This document shows positions 16,557 through 23,121 of a stretch of 23,121 bases of DNA, piece after piece. The notes under the pieces were generated by a model. It was not told the origin of the DNA, searched no databases, and saw nothing but the letters and a program-made list of their open reading frames with translations. The number at the start of each line of letters is the position of its first letter. Position 1 is the first letter of the stretch. The DNA is taken from positions 1-23,121 of IMG/VR virus record IMGVR_UViG_3300022198_005865. One strand, 5' to 3'. The stretch comes from a virus. The translations under genes and the position numbers were made by a program.

Positions 16557-18005
16557 ATGGCAGTATCAAAAAAAATTAAAGACGATATCAGTAAAAAAAG
16601 AGAACAAAAAGAAAAAAATATTGAAAATTATAAACAAGAATTATTAGTTGTTGATGCAGAAAAAGAACCTTATGATATTGCAACTAGACAGTTAGATCTT
16701 GATATACTAGCTTCTATTGAAGTAGTCAATCAATCAATGTATGACACTCAGGCGGCATATCAAGCTAGAATGGATTCTGGTTGTTATAGTGATTTATTTT
16801 GGAGAGCAGTAAACTATACTATAGGAGATCTTACAGTTGATATTGTTGTAGATCAATCTACTAGATCTGGCTATGGTGAGCCAGTTTTTTACATTGAGCC
16901 AGTTACCGGCAATATCATCTCATATGAAGAAAATGCAAAAGTTGGACTTACTACTCAAAATTTGTATGGTTTAAAATACTTTGATCAACCATACCTTAAA
17001 GATATTGGAGATACAACACTTGGAACTTTTGTTGGTCAAATTGGACTTGGTTCAACAGAACTTATTATTATATCTCAGGATCCAGATGATTTAATCGTTG
17101 GATTTGATACTGGAAATGTAATCACATGTTCGAAACAAGGAGTCTTCCCATCAACTACAAATACAATTGTAGGATTTGGTACGACAACAGTCAGTGGAAT
17201 CTCTACTTCTTTAAATGAACTTATTGGGATCTCGACAGATCCATTTTATACTATCTCTCTTATTTTAAAAGATTCTACGATTGGGTTTTCGTCCATACCA
17301 GAAGCTGATGGATCTTATGTTGATTATACCGTTGTGATTTCACCTGATGACTTTGAAGCAGAGAAACCAAGATTTAAATATGAACTTAAGGTATCTAAAA
17401 ATAGCAATAAAAGAAAAAAATTCACTAAGAATCCATTTTCACCAGAAACAATTGGAATTTTAGATACAACCACAGCAGGAACTGGTTACAAAGTAAAACT
17501 AGATAATTCTGGAAGTCCTTCAGCGACTCAAGAATGGAAACCAGAATTAAAAGGATCAGAAATTGGAGGAGATAAAATAAAAGAACCTAATGTTGGTGGT
17601 GGTAAGATATTTTTCCCTACTGGTTTTGCATATCGCCCAGTTGTTTCGCCAGGAGTACCAGCATCAAAAGGAACTAGTCTTAGTGGAATTGATATTGCAT
17701 TATTAGCAAATTATTATGAGTCAACTCCATCTTGTACGGCTGCAGTGAATAATGCTGTAAATACAGCAGCTTCAAATCAAGCAGCAAAGGAGTCTTCTAT
17801 ATCTGGTCCATGTGTTGCAAATATAGAGGACGCGGCAAATGCAATGAGAAATGAAAGAAGTGAATATGCTCTTAGAATATGGGGAATGAGACAATCCATT
17901 GGAAATCAAAATAATGAACTAGATGAATTAGAGGCTCTTGATATATACTTAGAACAGAGTTCACCCATCATTGATGGTAAATCGTCATCCAACTGCGTAG
18001 AATAA
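16557..18005 (+). CDS. Putative virion structural protein of unknown function
   Basis: A 482-aa protein that I do not recognise as any numbered T4 product. Residues 1-65 are charged and helical (KKIKDDISKKREQKEKNIEN), likely coiled-coil. Residues about 75-290 are beta-rich with repeated GxGSTE/VGFGTT patterns (FVGQIGLGSTELIIISQDPD, then TNTIVGFGTTTVSGISTSLN). Residues about 290-395 are basic then Gly-rich. The C-terminus (about 395-470) is helical (NNAVNTAASNQAAKES, then EYALRIWGMRQSIGNQNNEL). Layout and neighbours suggest a baseplate or fibre-attachment protein. It starts 2 nt after the upstream stop with AAAAGGAG just before, a strong ribosome-binding site, and overlaps the next gene as TAATG. 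Confidence 0.7.
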   Translation: MAVSKKIKDDISKKREQKEKNIENYKQELLVVDAEKEPYDIATRQLDLDILASIEVVNQSMYDTQAAYQARMDSGCYSDLFWRAVNYTIGDLTVDIVVDQSTRSGYGEPVFYIEPVTGNIISYEENAKVGLTTQNLYGLKYFDQPYLKDIGDTTLGTFVGQIGLGSTELIIISQDPDDLIVGFDTGNVITCSKQGVFPSTTNTIVGFGTTTVSGISTSLNELIGISTDPFYTISLILKDSTIGFSSIPEADGSYVDYTVVISPDDFEAEKPRFKYELKVSKNSNKRKKFTKNPFSPETIGILDTTTAGTGYKVKLDNSGSPSATQEWKPELKGSEIGGDKIKEPNVGGGKIFFPTGFAYRPVVSPGVPASKGTSLSGIDIALLANYYESTPSCTAAVNNAVNTAASNQAAKESSISGPCVANIEDAANAMRNERSEYALRIWGMRQSIGNQNNELDELEALDIYLEQSSPIIDGKSSSNCVE

Positions 18006-18259
18006 TGAAAAACACAACTCATAAAATTGACCAAACAACCTTATCAGTTCGTGGTAAATTAAATCAATCAAATCAAATTGAATTACCAAAATCTTGGAAG
18101 GATTTGGTAGACCCAAGAACAATCACTGTTTGTTTGACGCCAATTGGATCACATCAGAATTTGATTGTAAAAAGAGCAGATTCGGAAGAAGTTGTCATAC
18201 AGTCAAACGGAAATATTCCAATTCAATGTTACTATCATGTGTTTGCGCAACCTAAATAA
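18005..18259 (+). CDS. Small stand-alone relative of the virion protein C-terminal domain
   Basis: An 84-aa protein that aligns over about 70 residues with the C-terminal domain of the protein at 15640-16554: RGKL, IELPKSWKDLVDPRTITV, LTPIGSHQNLIVK, PIQCYYHVF versus RGRL, INLPDYWRGLVDPESISV, LTPHGCYQELYVK, PINCSYVVF. The HPTK...EGPE part that precedes this domain in the larger protein is missing and replaced by a short N-terminus. Translationally coupled to the 482-aa protein by TAATG. Possible roles are an extra subunit that pairs with the larger protein, or a cap. Function not known to me. Confidence 0.75.
   Translation: MKNTTHKIDQTTLSVRGKLNQSNQIELPKSWKDLVDPRTITVCLTPIGSHQNLIVKRADSEEVVIQSNGNIPIQCYYHVFAQPK
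18251..18258 (+). promoter_or_regulatory. Weak late-promoter-like motif (CCTAAATA)
   Basis: A CTAAATA core overlapping the TAA stop of the 84-aa gene, about 24 nt before the ATG at 18282. It is 6 of 8 to the T4 consensus, but the spacing is right for a late start. Confidence 0.3.
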
Positions 18260-18281
18260 CTTATAAAAGTGTTAATATAAA

Positions 18282-18704
18282 ATGCCATACATAGGAATTA
18301 ATACTGGAACTACACCAAATGATGGAACGGGTGATACTTTAATTGATGGCGCAGTAAAAATAAATCAACAATTCCAAGAATTATATGCTAGTGTTGGAGT
18401 AAAAAATTACACTGTTACTGATACTAGTAAAGTTCTTGGTTTGAATGAATTTTGTACAGTAACTGCATCAAATGTGCAATTATCTTTGCCATCAGTTCAA
18501 ACTAATGGATCTACCGTTCAAGTTTGTATTGCAGGAGCATACACAAACACTACAATACTTAGACCTCCTGGTCTTGGTGATGGAGTGAAAATCATGGGTC
18601 TAGCAGAAAATTTGACTATAGATCAATCAAATGTAACTGTTACACTTGTTGGAATTCAAACTATTTCTGGCACTCCAAGTAGTTTTGATTGGAGAATAGC
18701 TTGA
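18282..18704 (+). CDS. Virion/fibre protein with NDGTGD-type N-terminal module
   Basis: A 140-aa protein. It begins MPYIGINTGTTPNDGTGDTL followed by IDGAVKINQQFQELYASVG, a module common at the N-terminus of phage fibre and baseplate-attached proteins. The remainder (about 42-140) is a short beta-rich domain (VLGLNEFCTVTASNVQLSLP) that could be a small trimeric tip. It has no long shaft, so it may be a peripheral baseplate decoration. The next gene has a diverged copy of the same N-terminal module. Confidence 0.72.
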   Translation: MPYIGINTGTTPNDGTGDTLIDGAVKINQQFQELYASVGVKNYTVTDTSKVLGLNEFCTVTASNVQLSLPSVQTNGSTVQVCIAGAYTNTTILRPPGLGDGVKIMGLAENLTIDQSNVTVTLVGIQTISGTPSSFDWRIA

Positions 18705-18717
18705 TTATGCTTTTACA

Positions 18718-18725
18718 AATAAATA
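18718..18725 (+). promoter_or_regulatory. Putative late promoter (AATAAATA)
   Basis: A 7-of-8 match to TATAAATA in the 44-nt gap before the gene at 18749, with about 23 nt to its ATG. It suggests a separate late start for the fibre and adhesin genes. Confidence 0.5.
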
Positions 18726-18748
18726 TAATTAATTAACAACATAGTCTG

Positions 18749-19267
18749 ATGGCATATCAAGGAATAACTACTGATGTAGGTAGTGCCGATAGTTTATATC
18801 AGGGAGCACTAAAGATTAATAGTAATTTTGAAGAACTCTACACTGCTTTTGGTGATGGCACCAATTTGAATTTCAACAGTAAGTATGAAACATTTAAACT
18901 ATCTGCAACAGATACAATTATTCTTGATTTTTCTTTAAATGAAAAGATTGGATATCTTCCCAGTCCAACAGGACCATTAGCACTTAGTATACGAAATATC
19001 CCGATTCCATCTACATCGGATCAATCAGCAATTACATTTAGTATATTTGTGAATCAACCAGCAACTCCACAAACCTTTAGTGGCACAGTTAATTTTATTA
19101 CTTCTCCATTTTCTACTAATATACCTATTCGGTGGCAAGCTGGAGCAACACCAACTGGAAATGCATCTTCAATAGATGTATTTAATTTTATTCTAATCAA
19201 TACAGGAACTGCTGGAACTTTAGATGACTATACCGTAATTGGTAATCTAAATGGAGGTTATGCATAA
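18749..19267 (+). CDS. Virion/fibre protein with related N-terminal module
   Basis: A 172-aa protein. Its N-terminus (MAYQGITTDVGSADSLYQGA, then LKINSNFEELYTAFGDGTNL) is a diverged copy of the module in the preceding protein (D-x-L-x-x-GA-x-KIN-x-x-F-x-ELY). The rest is beta-rich (LNEKIGYLPSPTGPLALSIR, then PATPQTFSGTVNFITSPFST) and probably forms a compact domain. The TAATG overlap with the 850-aa repeat protein implies coupled expression, so it may anchor that protein to the baseplate. Confidence 0.72.
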   Translation: MAYQGITTDVGSADSLYQGALKINSNFEELYTAFGDGTNLNFNSKYETFKLSATDTIILDFSLNEKIGYLPSPTGPLALSIRNIPIPSTSDQSAITFSIFVNQPATPQTFSGTVNFITSPFSTNIPIRWQAGATPTGNASSIDVFNFILINTGTAGTLDDYTVIGNLNGGYA

Positions 19268-21819
19268 TGCCATTTTTATCAAAAACAGCTGATAATCTTG
19301 GGTTGATTTTTGCTGGTCCAACAGAAGGTCCATTTGAATTTTTTGTTGAGTTGTTTGGAGAGGGATTTGCTGACACTGTATATAACAATACCTCTAATGG
19401 TATTATAGTTAGTAGCCCAGTAGTTGAAAACGGAGCAGGTGGATATACAAAACTTTTAATGCAAATCCCGGAGGATAATGGCAATGTTTTACAAATAAGA
19501 CCAAATTTTTATGCTGGCGGAAATGAAAATATTTCAAGTAGTGGAAATGTCGATACTTCATTTATCGTAGTAGAAAGTTCTGGTGGAGATGCAAGTGGAA
19601 TAGCATTAAACGATATTTGGTTAGCTATTGCTGGCGGTGGTGGAAAAGGATCTTATAATTATACTGGAACCTCTGGTAATGCTGGTGGTGTTCCTTTTAG
19701 TTCATTTACTACTACTCCTAGGGGTGTTGGGGGAAATGGTTTGGGTGGATACAATATATCTAATCCTTTAGCTACTCCTATTGTAGGCGATGACGCCAAC
19801 ACAATTCAAGTAGCGAATATTATTGGATCTACTTTTAGTGCAACTTTCCTCGTTCAAGGTGCTAGTGGTGGAGGTACTCCAGGTGGAACTATAACACCAC
19901 AAAATAGTGGTGGTGGAGGTGGAGCAAACATAAGAATATGGTATGAAAACAATACACTAGATGGATACCTGACTTCACTCCCTAATGTAAAAATGACTTA
20001 TGTTGATTCTGCTGATGGAGCTTGGGAGGGACCACCAAAAGTTGTAGTTTCAAGTCCTGTCACTGGAATATCTAAAACATTTACATCTAATACTGATATT
20101 TCTATTAAAGAACTGAATTACATATTGGAACCATCGACAGAAGAAGTTGCATTTAATATCGAATTGTTTGGAGAAGGAAAGGGTGATATTGGTTTAGTTC
20201 GATTGGGACTAACAGGACCGTGTGGATCAGTTACCCAAACTCCTGTTCCAACTAGTAGTGGATCTGGTGGATATACAAAACTTTCCATGGTTGTTCCATT
20301 GGATAAAACCATATCATTCCAACCAAAATTTTATAGAGGTGGTGACCTCAGTGTAACTGAAAATGGTATAACCAATGTAAGTAGAGGTGTAGCTGGTGAT
20401 GGGGCGGCATTTGCTATTGATGGAGAATGGATGGCAATTGCTGGTGGATCATCGCAGGTGGGATATGATTTATTTTTGCGTGAGGTGAGATCGGGCACAT
20501 GTTCACCGCCAGGTGGATACTCAAGTATACAGAATATCATTGATAATATAATAGAACCTACAACAAATGGTGGTGGAGGAGTGAATGTTGATAATCCAAC
20601 TGCATCTCCAAGTATTGGCACAACAGCATTTGCCAATATTCCGATTAGTGGGACAACTGGAACTTTTCCAAATAGTGTATCTACATTTGATGGCACTTTT
20701 GGATCACCAGGTGGAGCAGGTGCTTTTGCTGGGAATGCTGGAGTAGCAGGAAAAGGAAATATTAGAATTTATGCTGATACTAGTGGTATAAGCACTTCAG
20801 GATCAATTCCATCTGTTCCTGAAGTTTTTATGAGACTTGTTGACAGTGCAGATGGGTTCTGGGTCGGTCAGTCAAAAGTTGTAGTTACAAGTCCTGTGAC
20901 TGGACTATCTACAACATTTACACAAGATACTGATATGAGTGCTAGAGAACTGAAAGCTCTATTAGAACCAACAACTGATATTGCTTTTGATATTGAGTTA
21001 TTTGGTGAGGGGATAGGTAGTGATCCCAATCTTGTCAGTGCAACATTTTTTGGTCCGCCATCTAGTGATATCATTACTCCTGTTGCAAATAATAGTCTTT
21101 TGGGTGGATACACTAAACTTCGTGTAATAGCTCCAATAATTTCTAGTATATCTCCGCAACCAAGACTATACTCAGGTGGAGCTGGAAAGAGAGCTGATGG
21201 CTCTAGTACTGGTCGTCCTGCTGCGTATGCCGCAGCATTTGATATCGATGGAGAATGGATGGCAATTGCTGGTGGATCTGGAGTAATCAAATATGAAGAA
21301 AATTCAAGTTATAGTATTGATAATACTGCTACACCAATACAAAGATTTGGACAATTGACAATTTCTAATTTGGTGCAACCTGTCGTCCCAGGTCGTGGAG
21401 GAGTGAATGTAACAAATCCAACAGCTTCTCCACAAAATGGAAGTGATTCTCTTGTAACTTATAGCTTTACTAATGCTTTCCCTAATTTTTCGTCGTCTGG
21501 CTCACTTGGAGGTGGTGGCGGCGGTGGAGCTCCAGGTGGAAGTAATTGGGTTGGGACAACTCCAGCACAAGGTGGTGGTGGAAATATTAGAGTTTGGGCA
21601 GAAACAGCAGCAGCAGGAATAGCAACATCTAAAGGTGATCTTACATCAGTCCCTGGAGTTTATATGAAACTTTTGAATTCTAGCAACGGAACCTCAAGCG
21701 GTATAGCTAAAGTCGTAATTACAAGTCCAATTACTGGAATTGCTGTGACTTATACTAATAATAGTACTTTTTCTATCGAAAATTTAAGAAGTATTTTGTA
21801 TCCTGGAATATCATTTTAA
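19267..21819 (+). CDS. Large triplicated Gly-rich virion protein, adhesin candidate
   Basis: An 850-aa protein built from three tandem copies of about 275 residues. Each begins with FxxELFGEG (about 26, 298 and 576), then has GGYTKL, a PxFYxGG or PRLYSGG element, (D)GEWMAIAGGS, one or two Gly-rich loops, NIRIW/RVW, a PxVxMxLxxSADG element, and ends with KVVVxSPVTGI, TFTxxTD and LxxxLEP. Copies 2 and 3 still share 32 identical bases (20419-20450 and 21247-21278), so that duplication is the younger. Gly-rich loops on a beta scaffold recall T-even gp38-type adhesins, but the fold is not established. It is coupled to the upstream small fibre protein. The final copy ends SILYPGISF at the stop. Confidence 0.75.
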   Translation: MPFLSKTADNLGLIFAGPTEGPFEFFVELFGEGFADTVYNNTSNGIIVSSPVVENGAGGYTKLLMQIPEDNGNVLQIRPNFYAGGNENISSSGNVDTSFIVVESSGGDASGIALNDIWLAIAGGGGKGSYNYTGTSGNAGGVPFSSFTTTPRGVGGNGLGGYNISNPLATPIVGDDANTIQVANIIGSTFSATFLVQGASGGGTPGGTITPQNSGGGGGANIRIWYENNTLDGYLTSLPNVKMTYVDSADGAWEGPPKVVVSSPVTGISKTFTSNTDISIKELNYILEPSTEEVAFNIELFGEGKGDIGLVRLGLTGPCGSVTQTPVPTSSGSGGYTKLSMVVPLDKTISFQPKFYRGGDLSVTENGITNVSRGVAGDGAAFAIDGEWMAIAGGSSQVGYDLFLREVRSGTCSPPGGYSSIQNIIDNIIEPTTNGGGGVNVDNPTASPSIGTTAFANIPISGTTGTFPNSVSTFDGTFGSPGGAGAFAGNAGVAGKGNIRIYADTSGISTSGSIPSVPEVFMRLVDSADGFWVGQSKVVVTSPVTGLSTTFTQDTDMSARELKALLEPTTDIAFDIELFGEGIGSDPNLVSATFFGPPSSDIITPVANNSLLGGYTKLRVIAPIISSISPQPRLYSGGAGKRADGSSTGRPAAYAAAFDIDGEWMAIAGGSGVIKYEENSSYSIDNTATPIQRFGQLTISNLVQPVVPGRGGVNVTNPTASPQNGSDSLVTYSFTNAFPNFSSSGSLGGGGGGGAPGGSNWVGTTPAQGGGGNIRVWAETAAAGIATSKGDLTSVPGVYMKLLNSSNGTSSGIAKVVITSPITGIAVTYTNNSTFSIENLRSILYPGISF
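19340..21819 (+). repeat. Three-copy tandem coding repeat, period about 815-835 bp
   Basis: Copies begin near 19340, 20155 and 20990. The anchors are the ELFGEG-coding sequence and the KVVV(S/T)SPVTG-coding sequence near 20038, 20875 and 21709. Copy 1 is the most diverged. Confidence 0.8.
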
Positions 21820-21838
21820 TTAAAATACATAATACTAT

Positions 21839-21846
21839 AATAAATA
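21839..21846 (+). promoter_or_regulatory. Putative late promoter (AATAAATA) for the Gly-rich tip gene
   Basis: A 7-of-8 match to TATAAATA in the 47-nt gap between the repeat protein and the gene at 21867, about 20 nt before its ATG. An AGGAAA ribosome-binding site follows. Confidence 0.52.
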
Positions 21847-21866
21847 AAAAAAAGGAAATAATTTAA

Positions 21867-22721
21867 ATGAGCACTTTAAGTCAATTTTTTGGTGGTGCAA
21901 CGACTTTACCAATCCCAATATCAGAAGATGCATTTAGAATCGACATAGTTGTCGTAGGTGGAGGCGGTGGAGCAGGAGCTGGTTCTTTTTTTTATACTGG
22001 TGGTGGAGGAGGTAGAGTAATAGAGGTATTTGGAACTTTAATTGAAAAAAATAAACTATATACAGTTACAGTTGGCGCTGGTGGACCTGTAAACAATACT
22101 AATACACCTAATAGTGGTACTAATGGTGGAGATAGTGCTTTTGCTGGATACCTTGCTCAGGGAGGAGGAACTCTAAACTCTAGAACTGGAGGACGAGGAG
22201 GTTCTGGATGTGGTAATGTACCTCCCCTATTTTCAAGTTTATCTACTTATCTTGGAGCAAACCCTAATGATACTTCATTGATTTTCAGTTACGGGAATTC
22301 CGGCGGTCCTGGAAGTGGGGCTAATGTGTCATTAGGAGGAGGAGGAGGCGCTGGCGGCGTTGGCGGTACTGGCGCTGCAGGCGGACAAGGCGGCAATGGT
22401 GGTGCTGGTCGTGTAACATATATTCCCATAAATAATGGACTTACTCTTGCTCAGGGTGGTGGTAGTGGTGGAGGTACCTCACAAGGATCTCCACAAGGTA
22501 ATGGAGCCGATAATACCGGAAATGCTGGTGGCGGTAATGCCGGTGCTGGTGGCAATGGTGGTAGTGGAACCGTTTATGTTGCATACCCAAACACATTTCC
22601 TTTAGCAACAACTACTGGAGATGCTGTATTGTTTTCAGCTCTTGCTCCAATTCCAAGTGAAATTAGAACTGGATATAATGTATATCAATTTAGAGGTTCA
22701 GGTACAATTACATTCAATTAA
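21867..22721 (+). CDS. Gly-rich tail tip/adhesin candidate
   Basis: A 284-aa protein. Residues about 22-45 give FRIDIVVVGGGGGAGAGSFF, the hallmark of a phage Gly-rich domain. There are long Gly/Ala/Asn loops (about 150-190 and 195-235, with GGGGGAGGVGGTGAAGGQGG). It ends GYNVYQFRGSGTITFN, a strand motif that usually opens such domains, so the fold may be circularly arranged. Poly-Gly sandwiches of this kind occur in T-even gp38 adhesins and other fibre tips. Base composition is richer in G and C than that of its neighbours because of the Gly codons. Likely receptor-binding tip; the partner fibre is not in the window. Confidence 0.72.
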   Translation: MSTLSQFFGGATTLPIPISEDAFRIDIVVVGGGGGAGAGSFFYTGGGGGRVIEVFGTLIEKNKLYTVTVGAGGPVNNTNTPNSGTNGGDSAFAGYLAQGGGTLNSRTGGRGGSGCGNVPPLFSSLSTYLGANPNDTSLIFSYGNSGGPGSGANVSLGGGGGAGGVGGTGAAGGQGGNGGAGRVTYIPINNGLTLAQGGGSGGGTSQGSPQGNGADNTGNAGGGNAGAGGNGGSGTVYVAYPNTFPLATTTGDAVLFSALAPIPSEIRTGYNVYQFRGSGTITFN

Positions 22722-22733
22722 TATAGAAACACT

Positions 22734-23121
22734 ATGGCACACTTCGTAGAACTCAATCGCAATAATACTGTTATTCGTTGTATTGTAGTAAGCAATCAGG
22801 TTATTATTAACGACCAAGGACAAGAAAGCGAAGAAATAGGTATTGCTTTCTGTAAATCTTTATACGGTGAACAAACAATCTGGAAACAAACCAGTTACAA
22901 TGCTAATTTTAGAAAAAATTATGCTGGAAGTGGATATACATATGACGAATCACTAGATGCATTCATCCCACCAAAACCACATAATTCTTGGATTCTAAAT
23001 ACCGAAACTTGCAATTGGCAAGCACCAGTTCCTATGCCAGAATTTGATCCACAAAAAGGATATTATGTTTGGAATGAACAATCTATTTCCTGGGACTTCA
23101 ACGAATTTCCTTCAACCACTT
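22734..23121 (+). CDS. Conserved-type marine T4-like phage protein (partial, 3' end outside window)
   Basis: The frame opens at ATG 22734 and stays open to the right edge (129 codons). It reads MAHFVELNRNNTVIRCIVVS, then FCKSLYG, QTSYNANFRKNYAGSGYTYD, DAFIPPKPHNSW and QAPVPMPEFDPQKGYYVWNE. This pattern (a short MAHF... protein with 'FRKNYAGxGYTYD' and 'AFIPPKPxxSW') recurs in marine T4-like phages, usually near tail fibre genes, without known function. It starts 12 nt after the Gly-rich gene. The end of the protein is not seen. Confidence 0.78.
   Translation, partial: MAHFVELNRNNTVIRCIVVSNQVIINDQGQESEEIGIAFCKSLYGEQTIWKQTSYNANFRKNYAGSGYTYDESLDAFIPPKPHNSWILNTETCNWQAPVPMPEFDPQKGYYVWNEQSISWDFNEFPSTT

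Overview
The window looks like part of the late structural module of a T4-like marine myovirus, most likely a cyanophage of Prochlorococcus or Synechococcus. The DNA is AT-rich and almost fully coding, with 1-12 nt gaps and many TAATG/ATGA stop-start overlaps. There are recognisable T4-type tail and baseplate proteins (gp53, gp48, gp4, gp54, gp26, a gp27-like hub protein and a gp5-like OB-fold protein). Several other proteins have the look of marine T4-like virion proteins. I see no tRNA, integrase, metabolic gene, CRISPR or insertion sequence. A related AT-rich marine host, such as SAR11, cannot be excluded from sequence alone.

Layout. Positions 1-3135 are on the minus strand, read right to left: gp4 (head completion), an unrecognised 202-aa protein, a possible 20-codon mini-ORF, gp48 (tube cap) and gp53 (baseplate wedge, cut by the window edge). 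At about 3138-3171 two perfect T4-type late promoters (TATAAATA) on opposite strands start this leftward unit and the rightward one. Everything from 3173 to the right edge is on the plus strand: gp54 (tube initiator), gp26 (hub), a 55-aa gene in the T4 gene 51 position, two very large paralogous tape-measure-like proteins with peptidoglycan-hydrolase domains, a gp27-like hub protein, a 70-aa linker protein, a gp5-like OB-fold protein without lysozyme, a beta-helical spike-like protein, virion proteins of unknown or adhesin type, and finally Gly-rich tip proteins and a partial conserved gene.

How the genes work together. gp26, the 55-aa protein, the gp27-like and gp5-like proteins and the spike-like protein should build the baseplate hub and central spike. 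gp53 is a wedge part. gp54 and gp48 start and cap the tail tube. The two large proteins sit where lambda-type phages place the tape measure, and appear to carry the cell-wall-cutting activity that T4 keeps in gp5. The region after 15.6 kb looks like peripheral baseplate and fibre proteins, ending in Gly-rich receptor-binding candidates. NATAAATA motifs before several plus-strand genes suggest T4-like late sigma/sliding-clamp transcription.

Most interesting observation: gp26 ends with a canonical -1 slippery heptamer (T TTT TTC) two codons before its stop. A hairpin starts 4 nt downstream, and the -1 frame runs without a stop into the 55-aa gene. This is the architecture of the lambda G/GT and P2 E/E' tail assembly chaperones, and it lies directly upstream of the tape-measure-like genes. 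It suggests that a gp26-gp51 fusion is made by programmed frameshifting.
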